Made by a program: the position numbers and the translations under genes
Shown: positions 18,703 to 28,417 of the stretch, in pieces
Numbering within the stretch: the first letter of the stretch is position 1
Layout of the letters: every line of letters begins with the position of its first letter
The notes under the pieces: generated by a model
Told to the model about the DNA's origin: nothing
Databases searched by the model: none
What the model saw: the letters and a program-made list of their open reading frames with translations, nothing else
NCBI GenBank assembly: GCA_018816555.1
Contig: JAHIVT010000032.1
Span: 18,155 to 82,154, forward strand
Reading direction: 5' to 3'
Length of the DNA stretch: 64,000 nt
From: Pseudomonadota bacterium
Lineage (GTDB): Bacteria > Desulfobacterota > Desulfobulbia > Desulfobulbales > SURF-16

Positions 18703-19115
18703 GGTGGAAATGGTCCTTTTCCCGCAGATCCGCTATGACAGGAGGGCACTGACCGGGAAAGAGCTTTGCGTCCAGGGGCAAACAAATCCCTGGGAAAGCG
18801 CAGTAAAATGGATAGCTTTGGGCAAACGAGGCGAGATAACGGACAGAGCCGTATCAACCTGCAGGTTTTTATAAAAATAACACATCCGGGCCGAAACTTC
18901 GATCATTAGTCTCAAGCCTGAAACAAAAAATGCTTTCCGCTGTCTGATCATTTAACCGGTTCAGCCGGCAGGACGTGCATTGCACATTTTTAGTCCGGTT
19001 ACAATTTCCTTTCGCGCCAAGAACTGTTAAAGTTGCCTGGAGCCAGGGCATCGTTTTTTTATGCCTCCATTTGCCGATGGCCAATAATCTATCACAACCA
19101 CCAGAGAGATATCGC

Positions 19116-19964
19116 ATGACAACGCTGCACCCCAAAAATTCCATGCTCTGCCCCAACTGCCGCCGCCTCATCAGCCGTGATGAAAAGGTTTGCCCCTATT
19201 GCGGTACGAGCAGGCCCGGTTCCTGGTGGAAAAACAATCGTTTCACCACAGGCTTTACCGATGGGAACCGGATCATCAGCCTGATCACCTACACCAATAT
19301 CGGCATGTATATTCTTTCCCTGCTGCTCAATCCGCGCAGCGCAGGGCTTGCCGTCAACCCCTTCGACTTTCTGTCGCCCAGCAACCGCAGCCTGCTCATC
19401 CTCGGCTCCACCGGCACCGTTGCCATTGACCAGATGCATCGCTGGTGGACCCTTGTGGCGGCAAATTATCTGCACGGCAGTCTCATGCATATCGCCTTCA
19501 ACCTCATCGCCCTGCGGCAGATAGCCCCGCTGGTCATCAATGAATACGGCGGCTACCGCATGTTTATCATCTATACCCTGGGAGGTGTTGCCGGCTTTTT
19601 TCTCTCTTATCTGGCCGGCATTCACTTTACCATCGGCGCATCCGCCTCGGTGTGCAGCCTGATCGGCGCCATGCTCTTTTACGGCAAAAGCCGGGGCGGA
19701 ACATATGGCGGCAATATCTACAGCCAGATCGGGGTCTGGGCGGTCAGTATCTTTGTTTTCGGGATGATCGTACCGGGTATCAATAACTGGGGACATGGCG
19801 GCGGCATGGCGGCGGGAGCTCTACTCGCCTATCTTTTAGGCTACCAGGAGCGGAAAAGGGAAAATATCAGCCACAAATACCTTGCCATCGGCTGCGCGGC
19901 GCTCACTGTGGTGATACTCGCCTGGGCCTCATTAAACGGCATCCTTTACCTGCTGCTGGCCTAA
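19116..19964 (+). CDS. Rhomboid-family intramembrane serine protease with N-terminal zinc ribbon
   Basis: CPNCRRLISRDEKVCPYCG; catalytic GASASVCSLIGA and NNWGHGGGMAAG. Confidence 0.92.
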   Translation: MTTLHPKNSMLCPNCRRLISRDEKVCPYCGTSRPGSWWKNNRFTTGFTDGNRIISLITYTNIGMYILSLLLNPRSAGLAVNPFDFLSPSNRSLLILGSTGTVAIDQMHRWWTLVAANYLHGSLMHIAFNLIALRQIAPLVINEYGGYRMFIIYTLGGVAGFFLSYLAGIHFTIGASASVCSLIGAMLFYGKSRGGTYGGNIYSQIGVWAVSIFVFGMIVPGINNWGHGGGMAAGALLAYLLGYQERKRENISHKYLAIGCAALTVVILAWASLNGILYLLLA

Positions 19965-20084
19965 CAGGACTCCTGCTCCTTTAAGGCAATTTCTTCCCGC
20001 GGTAATGGTCCGGCGCTGACGGGGAGAAAGCCCCCTATCTCCGTAACAGGGGGCACATACCATCTGTATCATGGGCCAAAAAAC

Positions 20085-20375
20085 TCAAAAATCAAAAAGA
20101 TCTTTCAGCAATGACTTTTTCTTATACTGTTTACCGTCATGATATTTGTCATGCTTATCGCCAAGGTGATGGCTGTCGCCGTATTTCATGGTTTCGGGCC
20201 TGCGGTTCCGCTCTTCCGGCACAGGAGGCATCTGCGCCGGGGCGGAACGTTCGATAATTTTATCGAGTTCTCCCCGGTCGAGCCATACGCCACGGCACTG
20301 GGGACAATAATCAATTTCCACACCCTGCCGATCAGACATCAGCAGGTCAACAGAAGTGCATACTGGACATTTCAT
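20085..20375 (-). CDS. zf-TFIIB domain protein
   Basis: MKCPVCTSVDLLMSDRQGVEIDYCPQCRGVWLDRGELDKII. Confidence 0.88.
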   Translation of the reverse strand: MKCPVCTSVDLLMSDRQGVEIDYCPQCRGVWLDRGELDKIIERSAPAQMPPVPEERNRRPETMKYGDSHHLGDKHDKYHDGKQYKKKSLLKDLFDF

Positions 20376-20847
20376 ACTCCCAACTCCTCTCATTTATTGA
20401 CTTATCAATTTGTTAGCGCAGTCTGTCGCTTATCACCATAACGGATCGGCCTTCTCAAAACTCTGAATTCAGCCACGCCGAAAACGAAGTTTGCTCCCCC
20501 TTTTAAATGGGCGAAGACATGTTACGCCGATTTTCCAGACTTGCATGTTTCACGTATTCTGCAAAATACACAAAATAACCACAAAGTGACATAAAAATAT
20601 TGGCGTTTTTACCGTTTGACGCTAAGTTGATTTGACTGAGCAGGGTAAAAATTATTTTCCGGCCAGAAACCATTGCGCATTACCGAGATCCCATACATCC
20701 GGAAAAAACACCACGAGCTGCAGCAGGATATCTTCAGCAGACAGTCAATCGGCTCCCGCGCCAATTGTCCCGCCTGCCATTCCAGCGCCGAACAAGGTGT
20801 GTATGAGGATGACCTGGTAAAAATTCCCGAATAAGGAGATCAGGGTT

Positions 20848-21309
20848 TCAACGGGCGGTGCGCACCGGCAGGGCACGCATGCTGCTCGAAGTCCCTTGAT
20901 CAAATGTATTGATCTCACCGGTCATGAAAAAGATGGTCCGCGCCCGGTTGCGCCGGCTGTCCGAGGTCCAGGGACAGCAGCCGGTGAGAGTGATGGCCTT
21001 GAAGGTTTTAAAGCGACTTGCAGAGTTTTGATCAAAAATGGTATCCAGTTCGGCCAAGGTCGGCAGCCGCCAGTCAGTATGGTTGCCGCCCGTAAATTTT
21101 TCACAGTAGAACTTCGCCTGCTCCCAGGTGATATCCTCACCATTATCCGTTGCCGCCCACATGAGACCGGTACTGTGGTCAAGTATGGTATCGCCGCCGA
21201 CAGCCGTAAATCGGCCCTCCTGCATCTGGGACCAGGCCTCCCATCTCAATGAAAATATCGCAAATAGACATGTTGCCATGACAATCAACAGACGACATGA
21301 TTTTCCCAT
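20848..21309 (-). CDS. DUF1566-domain protein, secreted
   Basis: ILDHSTGLMWAATDNGEDITWEQAKFYCEKFTGGNHTDWRLPTLAEL. Confidence 0.85.
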   Translation of the reverse strand: MGKSCRLLIVMATCLFAIFSLRWEAWSQMQEGRFTAVGGDTILDHSTGLMWAATDNGEDITWEQAKFYCEKFTGGNHTDWRLPTLAELDTIFDQNSASRFKTFKAITLTGCCPWTSDSRRNRARTIFFMTGEINTFDQGTSSSMRALPVRTAR

Positions 21310-21586
21310 GGTTATTACCTCTCTCTAGCTGTGCGTGGCGTGCAATTTGCCGGCTTGCCCGGATCCTTGCGGTATTCTTTCTAATGGTGCGTCCAATCAT
21401 AGGAAATGTCAAGTGAGCGCCTGTCAGGGCAGCAGCCTAGTGACAAAATCTATACGTCAGGTCAAAAAATTATCCATTGCATATCAATGAGATGACCAGT
21501 GTATTTTTTTTCACGGTCATTGCCCTTAATCGCCTGGCTGCCGCAGCAGACTACGCCGCGGTTTTTCTTCTTCCCGTAGATATTAA

Positions 21587-22549
21587 ATGCACATTTTCCT
21601 CTTTCCGGTTTATACTGGCGGCCATGGAAACACAGTGAACCTCCAAGCATTTCTACCGGGCATTCTGGTGAAAAAGTACCTTCTCCTCACTTTCCTGCTG
21701 CTGGCAGCAATACTTTGCTGCACTGCCGTTGGCGCCTATGCGGGCTCTTATCCTGATCTCGCCGGGAAGAATGTTCATCTGGCCGCCGCCGACAGCCCGG
21801 CAATGGACACCACCTTTCACCTCCCTTTGCTGGGCCGACAGGACGCCAGAAACTATTCCCTGCCGGTTCTTGCCGTGATCCTCGGGCTGGTGGACGGCTT
21901 CAACCCTTGCGCCATGTGGGTTCTGGTTTATCTCATCTCACTGATCATGAGTCTCAAGGACAGAAAAAAGATCTGGTTTCTGGTGGGCTCTTTCGTGGCC
22001 GCCTCAGGCATTCTCTATTTTCTCTTTATGACCGCCTGGCTCAATGCCTTTCTGTTCATCGGCTATCTCAGGCCGCTGACCCTGCTGATCGGGCTTTTTG
22101 CCCTGTGGACCGGCATCAGAAACATCCGGGAATTCATCGTCACCAGGGGCGTGGTGGCCTGCAAGGTCATCGATGGCAAAACAAAAAAGAAAACCATGAA
22201 CAGAATCCAGCTGCTGGTCTCCTCGCCGCTGACCCTGGCCAGTATCTTCGGCATCATTGTCCTGGCCTTTGCGGTAAACTCCATCGAGTTCCTCTGCTCC
22301 GCCGGCATTCCCGCCATCTTTACCCATGTGCTGGCCATCAGCGCGGGGAGCAGCCTGCAGTATTACGCCTATATCCTGCTCTATGTCTTTTTCTTCATGC
22401 TCGATGATCTGGTCATCTTCAGCAGCGCCGTTTTCGCGGTCAACTCCTCTCTCGGTGAGAAATACGCCGGTTACTGCAAAGCAGTGGGCGGCATCATCAT
22501 GGTGGTGCTGGGAGTGCTGCTGACCTTCTTCCCGGACATGCTGCGCTGA
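21587..22549 (+). CDS. CcdA/DsbD-like thiol-disulfide transmembrane protein
   Basis: Multi-TM; VDGFNPCAMWVLVYLISL and EFLCSAGIPAIF paired Cys motifs; true start may be a GTG near 21668. Confidence 0.7.
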   Translation: MHIFLFPVYTGGHGNTVNLQAFLPGILVKKYLLLTFLLLAAILCCTAVGAYAGSYPDLAGKNVHLAAADSPAMDTTFHLPLLGRQDARNYSLPVLAVILGLVDGFNPCAMWVLVYLISLIMSLKDRKKIWFLVGSFVAASGILYFLFMTAWLNAFLFIGYLRPLTLLIGLFALWTGIRNIREFIVTRGVVACKVIDGKTKKKTMNRIQLLVSSPLTLASIFGIIVLAFAVNSIEFLCSAGIPAIFTHVLAISAGSSLQYYAYILLYVFFFMLDDLVIFSSAVFAVNSSLGEKYAGYCKAVGGIIMVVLGVLLTFFPDMLR

Positions 22550-22567
22550 AAAATCAATACACAGAAG

Positions 22568-22666
22568 GCTTTTTTCACCACAGAGCACACAGAGATCACA
22601 GAAAAATATTTTTTAATTACGGCAAGTCACCTCGGGGCTTCGTGGCAATTACCCAGTTTTTGCGCA
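22568..22666. repeat. Dispersed CACAGAG-type repeat, copy A
   Basis: ttttttcaccacagagcacacagagatcacag ... ttacccagtttttgcg; matches copy B at 32498-32606 at both ends. Confidence 0.65.
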
Positions 22667-22820
22667 ACAATCCTCCCTTTTTTCCATCAAGATAAGGAAC
22701 AGGCTACATCCCCACCGACAAATTATGGCCTTGCCTTATGACATTCTGATGGAGTAAAAGATACCAAAGAAGACATCAGTAATCGATCTGCCCTTTGTGC
22801 GGCATCAAAAGAGGAATACA

Positions 22821-23048
22821 ATGAAAAAAAATCAGGCACTGAAGATACTTAATCCCACGATCGGCATTCTTATCCTGAGCCAGGCCATTTCCAGCTCCTT
22901 ACACGACTTTTTCCCAAAGGAAGCCTTTGAGGTCATTCATGGCGGAGGAGGCATTCTCCTGGTCTCGGGTGTGGCCCTGCATCTTTACCTGAACTGGAGC
23001 TGGGTACAGGCCACCTATCTGACTAAAAAAGGGCCGCAGTCCTCTTGA
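22821..23048 (+). CDS. DUF4405-like small membrane protein
   Basis: Two TM segments with His: SSLHDFFP...VIHGGGGILLVSGVALHLYLNW. Confidence 0.6.
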   Translation: MKKNQALKILNPTIGILILSQAISSSLHDFFPKEAFEVIHGGGGILLVSGVALHLYLNWSWVQATYLTKKGPQSS

Positions 23049-23965
23049 GCCAGCAGGTCGGAGAAACCCGTCCGGAATCAATGACCGGTTTTCCCGAATG
23101 CAAAGGGGAATACGCAGGGGAAGTTCATGTCGCTCGATGGTGCCTTGAAAAATTTGGCATATGTTTTTGGACACGGAGAGGTGAAAGTAAAAAACACCCC
23201 AAATGGGGTATAAACTCTGCTTACTGGGCATATGTGAGCACTTTTTTTCCGCTGTGACACAATAATCAGACCAGAGGTCAATTTTGTAAGGTTCCCTCCA
23301 GTCGTACCTGCCTCTACTTGATTTTCAATGACAACTAACGATAGTCACAACAAAATTTCGTACTGAAAGTTCAGTCAAGTAGACTGGGTTCTTTGGAGGA
23401 GCTAAACGATTGCAGATAGTCTTTTCATAACGCCCTGCCGCACGCGGCTACTACGTACCATCAGCATATCGCTGCACCCCATTACATTGTTCCCGCCCCT
23501 CACAAAACCGCGCTTGCGCTATTAACGCACACTGCTCCTCAAAAGTACATTTACCAAGGCGCTAACAGATTCACCATGATGCGCGGTTTCGGTAGAGGAA
23601 ACTTCATTTAGGAGTTTTCCAGAATTCTACCAGTTCATGTTTCACGTCTTTATCTTATCTCTTTTCTAAGCAGTAATACCTAAGCCTAAATAAGTAATAA
23701 GGCCGATTCATTTTTCTAGATTTATAACATATATTTACTGTTAAGACGGGAAGCTTGAACATCTGCGAGATGAAGTAACCTTTACCGATTTGTATTTTTT
23801 GTCGCAGGCGAAATTAAAGCCAATTGTAGGCGATGAAAAAAACGAGGTGTACTCCGGTTCTCTCATTAGAGGAGTGCAGAATTGTGCATGAGGCGGACTT
23901 GTATTCTACATGAAGAACAAGGCCGAAGAAAAACAAGAAAAACCTGAAACTAATGGAGTGGTACC

Positions 23966-24286
23966 ATGAAAAATCCTATCAAGAAATTATTTGTAATGTT
24001 GGCAATTGGTTTGAGTTTCGTTGCAGTGCAGAGCGTGAGTGCCGAGACGGTGGAAGGAACGATTGAATCAATTTCAACTCGGCCCAATGTAGTCGTGGTC
24101 GACGGAATCGAGGTTTATGGTGTGAAGTTTAATTATCTAGCCAACCAATTTGACATTGTTCTCACGGTAAACCAATACGTGAGTTTTGAAGTTTACGAAT
24201 GGGAATGTACTGCCGGTACAACCGTGCTTAAAGCCTGCGAAATAACGGTTGCCGATGAAACTGTTGCCTTGCGCACGTGCCCGTAA
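23966..24286 (+). CDS. Small secreted protein of unknown function
   Basis: Signal peptide KKLFVMLAIGLSFVAVQSVSAE, 106 aa; terminator downstream. Confidence 0.6.
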   Translation: MKNPIKKLFVMLAIGLSFVAVQSVSAETVEGTIESISTRPNVVVVDGIEVYGVKFNYLANQFDIVLTVNQYVSFEVYEWECTAGTTVLKACEITVADETVALRTCP

Positions 24287-24445
24287 TCCAGGCGGTATGA
24301 AGCGGAAACCCTGCCGTATGAGCAGAGGTAATCCCGTAGAAGAAGTAATCAATCAGAGGTGCAAGAAGAATTGAGAGCAACAGCAGCCGAATAAAGATTT
24401 CGAAACATTCATTCAGGTGTCCTTCCTGGCTTCTTTAAAAAGGCT

Positions 24446-24473
24446 CCCCCGGTAATGCCGGGGGATTTTTTTT
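24446..24473 (+). terminator. Rho-independent terminator
   Basis: cccccgg-taatg-ccggggg followed by a T-tract. Confidence 0.85.
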
Positions 24474-24763
24474 GGAGTCTTGGGTTCGACCATAGGCAAT
24501 AGGCCAATAAGGGAAAATGGAGGACAATTATTTTTACTGCTCAGGTCTCCTGAATTCTACTCTTCCTATTTTTATCAAGGGATCAAGCCGTTGTCCCTGA
24601 TCTGTTAAGCCGACAGCCTTACTGCCCTTGACAAGCCTAAGAAAAAGGAGATATCTCCGGAAAAAATTCTGTGTTACATTTACTGTGGAAATTTAATGAT
24701 CAGAGGGATGTTCTGTTCGCACTGAGTAATAGCGGCCCGCTGTATTAGCTGAAAGAGGATAAA

Positions 24764-25648
24764 ATGAGGATCAGGAAATTGGTTAATAGAGTAGTGGTGT
24801 TTCTATTTTTTTTCTGCCTGCTGGCCGGCGTAAGCCCTGCCGACGAGGCCGGAAAGAAGATTGTCATCGCCGTTTCCCCCTGCAGTGATGTGGCGTTGAG
24901 CTTTAAAAAATTTTATCCGCTGGTCACCTATCTGCAGGCGGAGACAGGATCTGAAATCAAGTTGGTGTATCCTCCGAATATCGCGGAATTTGAAAACCAG
25001 ATCAGGAATAAGGATATTGATTTTGCTTTCCAGGACCCCAATGTGTACGTCAAATTTGCCGGACTCTATGACCAAAATACCCTGGTGAAGGCCCGCAACC
25101 CGAATGGGGGTGACTTGCAGGCCGGTGGGATCATAGCCAGGAAGGACAGTAACATCAATTCAATGAAGGATCTGGTCGGCAAATCCGTCATGTTCGGGCC
25201 CAAGCTTTCCGCCTCCAAATGGGTGGTGGCGAAAATGTTGTTTGAAGAAAACGGTATCGACATCGACAAGGACTTAGCAATGTATGCCAATGGCGGTTGC
25301 TGCGAGGATATCGTCTTTAATGTATTTCTCAAGGCCTTTGATGCAGGGGTGGTATGCGACCATTTTCTTAAAGAGCTTGAGAAAAAACAAGGGGAACTTG
25401 GCGTCAATGCCCAGGAACTCCATGTCATTGCCATGACCAGATGGGTGCCGACCAGGATATTTTCCGCCAGGAAGGACTTAAATAAAGATGTTATCACCAA
25501 GTTCGACAGGGCCTTGCTGAAACTTAACAAAAATAACCCTGAACATGCCAAAATCTTTTCCTCTGCCGGAATTGGAGGTTTTCAGTGGGCAAAGGATGAG
25601 GATTATGACGAGATGCGGGCCCTCATCGGTGAAAAGAAGGTCAGGTAG
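24764..25648 (+). CDS. PhnD-like phosphate/phosphonate-type substrate-binding protein
   Basis: Signal peptide; FKKFYPLVTYLQAETGSEIKLVYPP, DFAFQDPNVYVKF, SMKDLVGKSVMFG. Confidence 0.85.
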   Translation: MRIRKLVNRVVVFLFFFCLLAGVSPADEAGKKIVIAVSPCSDVALSFKKFYPLVTYLQAETGSEIKLVYPPNIAEFENQIRNKDIDFAFQDPNVYVKFAGLYDQNTLVKARNPNGGDLQAGGIIARKDSNINSMKDLVGKSVMFGPKLSASKWVVAKMLFEENGIDIDKDLAMYANGGCCEDIVFNVFLKAFDAGVVCDHFLKELEKKQGELGVNAQELHVIAMTRWVPTRIFSARKDLNKDVITKFDRALLKLNKNNPEHAKIFSSAGIGGFQWAKDEDYDEMRALIGEKKVR

Positions 25649-25682
25649 AAGCGCTGCTTCCGGGAAAGGACGATAAAGAAGG

Positions 25683-25859
25683 TTGCCCTTGGAACTCTAC
25701 CCGCAAAAATGGGTGAAATTCAGCTTACGAACCAAACTGACCTTGTTGATTGAAAGTCTGGTGGTGATTATTGTCGTGGTGACCGGCATTATCACCACCA
25801 TCCGTGAAAAGGAAAGATGTGGCAGGATAAAAATGGGCACTTTTATTAGTTTGGGATAG
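25683..25859 (+). pseudogene. Truncated N-terminus of a membrane sensor protein (histidine-kinase-like)
   Basis: LELYPQKWVKFSLRTKLTLLIESLVVIIVVVTGIITTIREKE reads like a sensor N-terminus, then stops at 25857; no ATG start. Confidence 0.5.
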
Positions 25860-26088
25860 CGCTTTGCCTCGCCAAAATTAGCAGTCAATGCATATTAAAT
25901 CCTAACTCGACCAAAAATAGCAGGAAAAGATAGACTGGCAATCTAATGCATTGAATAGAAGAATGAACTTACGATACTTCCTGTGTATACGTAGCATCTA
26001 ACAGTTGAAACGTCATATTGCCAATAACAGCCCAGCTGGTGTACAGGAGGCACGCCCCCTGTACACCAAAGTTCAAATATTCAAAGAA

Positions 26089-26838
26089 TCATTTGCCACT
26101 GCGCACCGGCAATACCCGGTCATTGAGGGAGCCAGACTGACTGCCCCAGAAGGGGTAGCCATCGCTGAACGAGAAATGGGTAGCCTCGGAACCGCGAGTC
26201 TCTATAGCCCAAGGACAGCATTTTGAGAGCTTGACAAACGGTGTTATATGGTTAGGACCTGGTTCCTCCTTGTCATACAGCCCGGCCAGTTCAGCCTGGG
26301 TTGGCATGCGCCAATCCGTATATCCACCGCCAGAGTAATCCACGCAATAAACCCTGGCGTCTGCCCAAGTAATGTCACGGCCATTGTCCTTTGCCGCCCA
26401 CATCAGGCTGGTCTGGACATCGGTCACCGTACCGTCTCCGTTATCCTTGAACCGTGCCAGGCGTCTCTCGTCCGCCTCCACTTGGCTGTGCAATTTAAGG
26501 GCGCGATAATAGGATCTCCCTTCCTTGCCGGCCTTGTCCAGATAGGTCTCCAGGTTCTTTTTGGCCTCGGTTGCATGCCTGGTGGCAGCATGGTACCGGC
26601 CGTTCTGGAAATAATACTCCACCGGCAACGTGACCTTAAGTGCCCTGATCTTCTCCAAGTCCTGGGCCGCAGCCTCATAGTCATTACTGTCCAGCTTGAG
26701 CGTTGCCGACAGCAGCAGTCTGTCCGCCTCCATCTCAGGCGGCAACGCCATGGCCGGCATGATAAAGCCGATAAGAACAAAAAAACCAACCGCCACGATA
26801 ATTTTTTGCGACAATGTACTCTCCGGACAAACCCTCAT
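26089..26838 (-). CDS. DUF1566-domain protein with TPR-like N-terminal region, secreted
   Basis: VQTSLMWAAKDNGRDITWADARVYCVDYSGGGYTDWRMPTQAELAGLYD; AAAGGAGGGAGCA before ATG. Confidence 0.87.
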   Translation of the reverse strand: MRVCPESTLSQKIIVAVGFFVLIGFIMPAMALPPEMEADRLLLSATLKLDSNDYEAAAQDLEKIRALKVTLPVEYYFQNGRYHAATRHATEAKKNLETYLDKAGKEGRSYYRALKLHSQVEADERRLARFKDNGDGTVTDVQTSLMWAAKDNGRDITWADARVYCVDYSGGGYTDWRMPTQAELAGLYDKEEPGPNHITPFVKLSKCCPWAIETRGSEATHFSFSDGYPFWGSQSGSLNDRVLPVRSGK

Positions 26839-27203
26839 TGCTCCCTCCTTTTATAAATCTGAATAGGATTAATGTGTTCCATGGGGCCTTTGGTCACAAG
26901 GTAAACATTCTTCAAATTGCTTTAAAAAAATGTTCTTATCAATTCGTTCATCTCACCGCCCCGGGTTATTCATTGCGGATTCACCCTGGCATGCAGAAGG
27001 GTTTTACCCTCATCACATGAAATTTCTAAAAAATTATTCAATCCGTTGATTTCTGGGAGGGGCTGTCAGCAAATCCGTCCCTGCCTGCGAGATCCAAGTT
27101 CATGTTCGATAACAAATACTGCCTCTGTGGTAGTAAGTGGTAGTAATATGTTATTTCTATTTTGCAAATTTCCAATAACCATTAATCAGATTATAGCATT
27201 TAC

Positions 27204-27302
27204 AAAAAAACCGAGCTACCCTCATAAATCAGGTAACCCGGCTCGCTTAAAAGCTCCGTGGCTTTCCGTCCCCATCTTGCGGTGGGTTTGGCTTTATCTC
27301 TA
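27204..27302 (-). promoter_or_regulatory. GEMM-I-type cyclic dinucleotide riboswitch with overlapping intrinsic terminator
   Basis: Minus: AAAGCCAAACCCACCGCAAGATGGGGACGGAAAGCCACGGAGCTTTTAAGCGAGCCGGGTTACC, then TGATTTATGAGGGTAGCTCGGTTTTTTT. Confidence 0.85.
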
Positions 27303-27454
27303 TGTTATCCTAACAAATTTCTATGACAATATCAAATATTTGTAAATATGGCAAATTGTCGCGCCTCTGGTGGATGGGATTTCCAGTTGTTGCCAATCAA
27401 TAAGACCGGGAGACAGATTTAATTTTTCTTCCAGACTGAGAGGACTGTGGTTTT

Positions 27455-28417
27455 TTAAAAATGTACAAACCAACGGACATAGATGCGGTCGGCATAGCCG
27501 CCATAGGTATCGTGGGCACTGCCATGATAGAGAAAGGCCCCGGCGTTCACCGTTGATTCGTCGCCGGTGCTGTATTCCACTGCCGGCGCCACAAAAAAGG
27601 AATGATCGTTGAGGCTTTCCACCCCAAGGCAGGTTACGGTCCACAGGATCTTGGGCTGAAAACTGACGCGCACGGCCAGATCATCGCTTTCCAGATCATC
27701 GTTAAAGCGGTATTCACCCATCAGGGTGAGGGAATTGGCAAAACCGTATTCCGCCCCGGCAATGAAGTCGGTGTGGCGGCTGCCGGTTTCCCGATCGTAA
27801 AAACTCCCCCCTTCGCTGCGCAGCTCGATACCCGTATCAAAAAGCTCCCCTTCCACTTCCCAGCCGATGATATCCAGTTTTGTATCATTGTCATAGAGGC
27901 CGACCAAGGCCACATCGGCGAAATCCAGATAGCCCTTGAGACGGGCCTCCCCCTTGTCACGGGACAGGGTACAGTCAAAGTTGGCCAGCTGACCCACGGC
28001 ATTCTCATAGTGCAGGGCCTCGGTTCCCGGCCGTTCCTCGGGCTCCACGGACTGGGAATCAATGGGATTGAAGATGTCGATGGGGTTCCACACCCTACCC
28101 ACCCCCAGGGGGATGCGCTGGCGACCGATGACCCAGAAATGAGTCTCGCCTCGATATTCCAAATAGCCGCGATAGATAGAGGTGTCGTCGGTAAGATTAT
28201 ACGGCTGCTGGACAAAGGCCGCCACATTGTCGATCATCAGTTTGGCGGCAAAGGCTTCATATTTCTCATGCTTAACGGTAATATCAGCCCGCAGCCGGTT
28301 GTAGTCGACAAAACGGGAATTCTCGGCAAAACCGAGGATATTGGTGTTTTCCAGGGCATACTGCGGAACCAGTGCCAGCAGCCCTGCGGCCGCAACCATG
28401 CTAGCCGGGAAACTCAT
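27455..28417 (-). CDS. Outer-membrane beta-barrel-like protein
   Basis: Alternating beta-strand pattern, C-terminal aromatic RIYVRWFVHF; last gene of the ABC/LolA-like operon. Confidence 0.65.
   Translation of the reverse strand: MSFPASMVAAAGLLALVPQYALENTNILGFAENSRFVDYNRLRADITVKHEKYEAFAAKLMIDNVAAFVQQPYNLTDDTSIYRGYLEYRGETHFWVIGRQRIPLGVGRVWNPIDIFNPIDSQSVEPEERPGTEALHYENAVGQLANFDCTLSRDKGEARLKGYLDFADVALVGLYDNDTKLDIIGWEVEGELFDTGIELRSEGGSFYDRETGSRHTDFIAGAEYGFANSLTLMGEYRFNDDLESDDLAVRVSFQPKILWTVTCLGVESLNDHSFFVAPAVEYSTGDESTVNAGAFLYHGSAHDTYGGYADRIYVRWFVHF

Noticed and set aside
19980-20070. gccccct...agggggc hairpin after the rhomboid gene
   Set aside because: No T-tract on the expected strand; not called as a terminator.
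23441-23620. Possible integron attC-like site (TAACGCC... and GCGCTAACA...)
   Set aside because: Core sites do not fit RYYYAAC/GTTRRRY in either orientation and no integrase is nearby.
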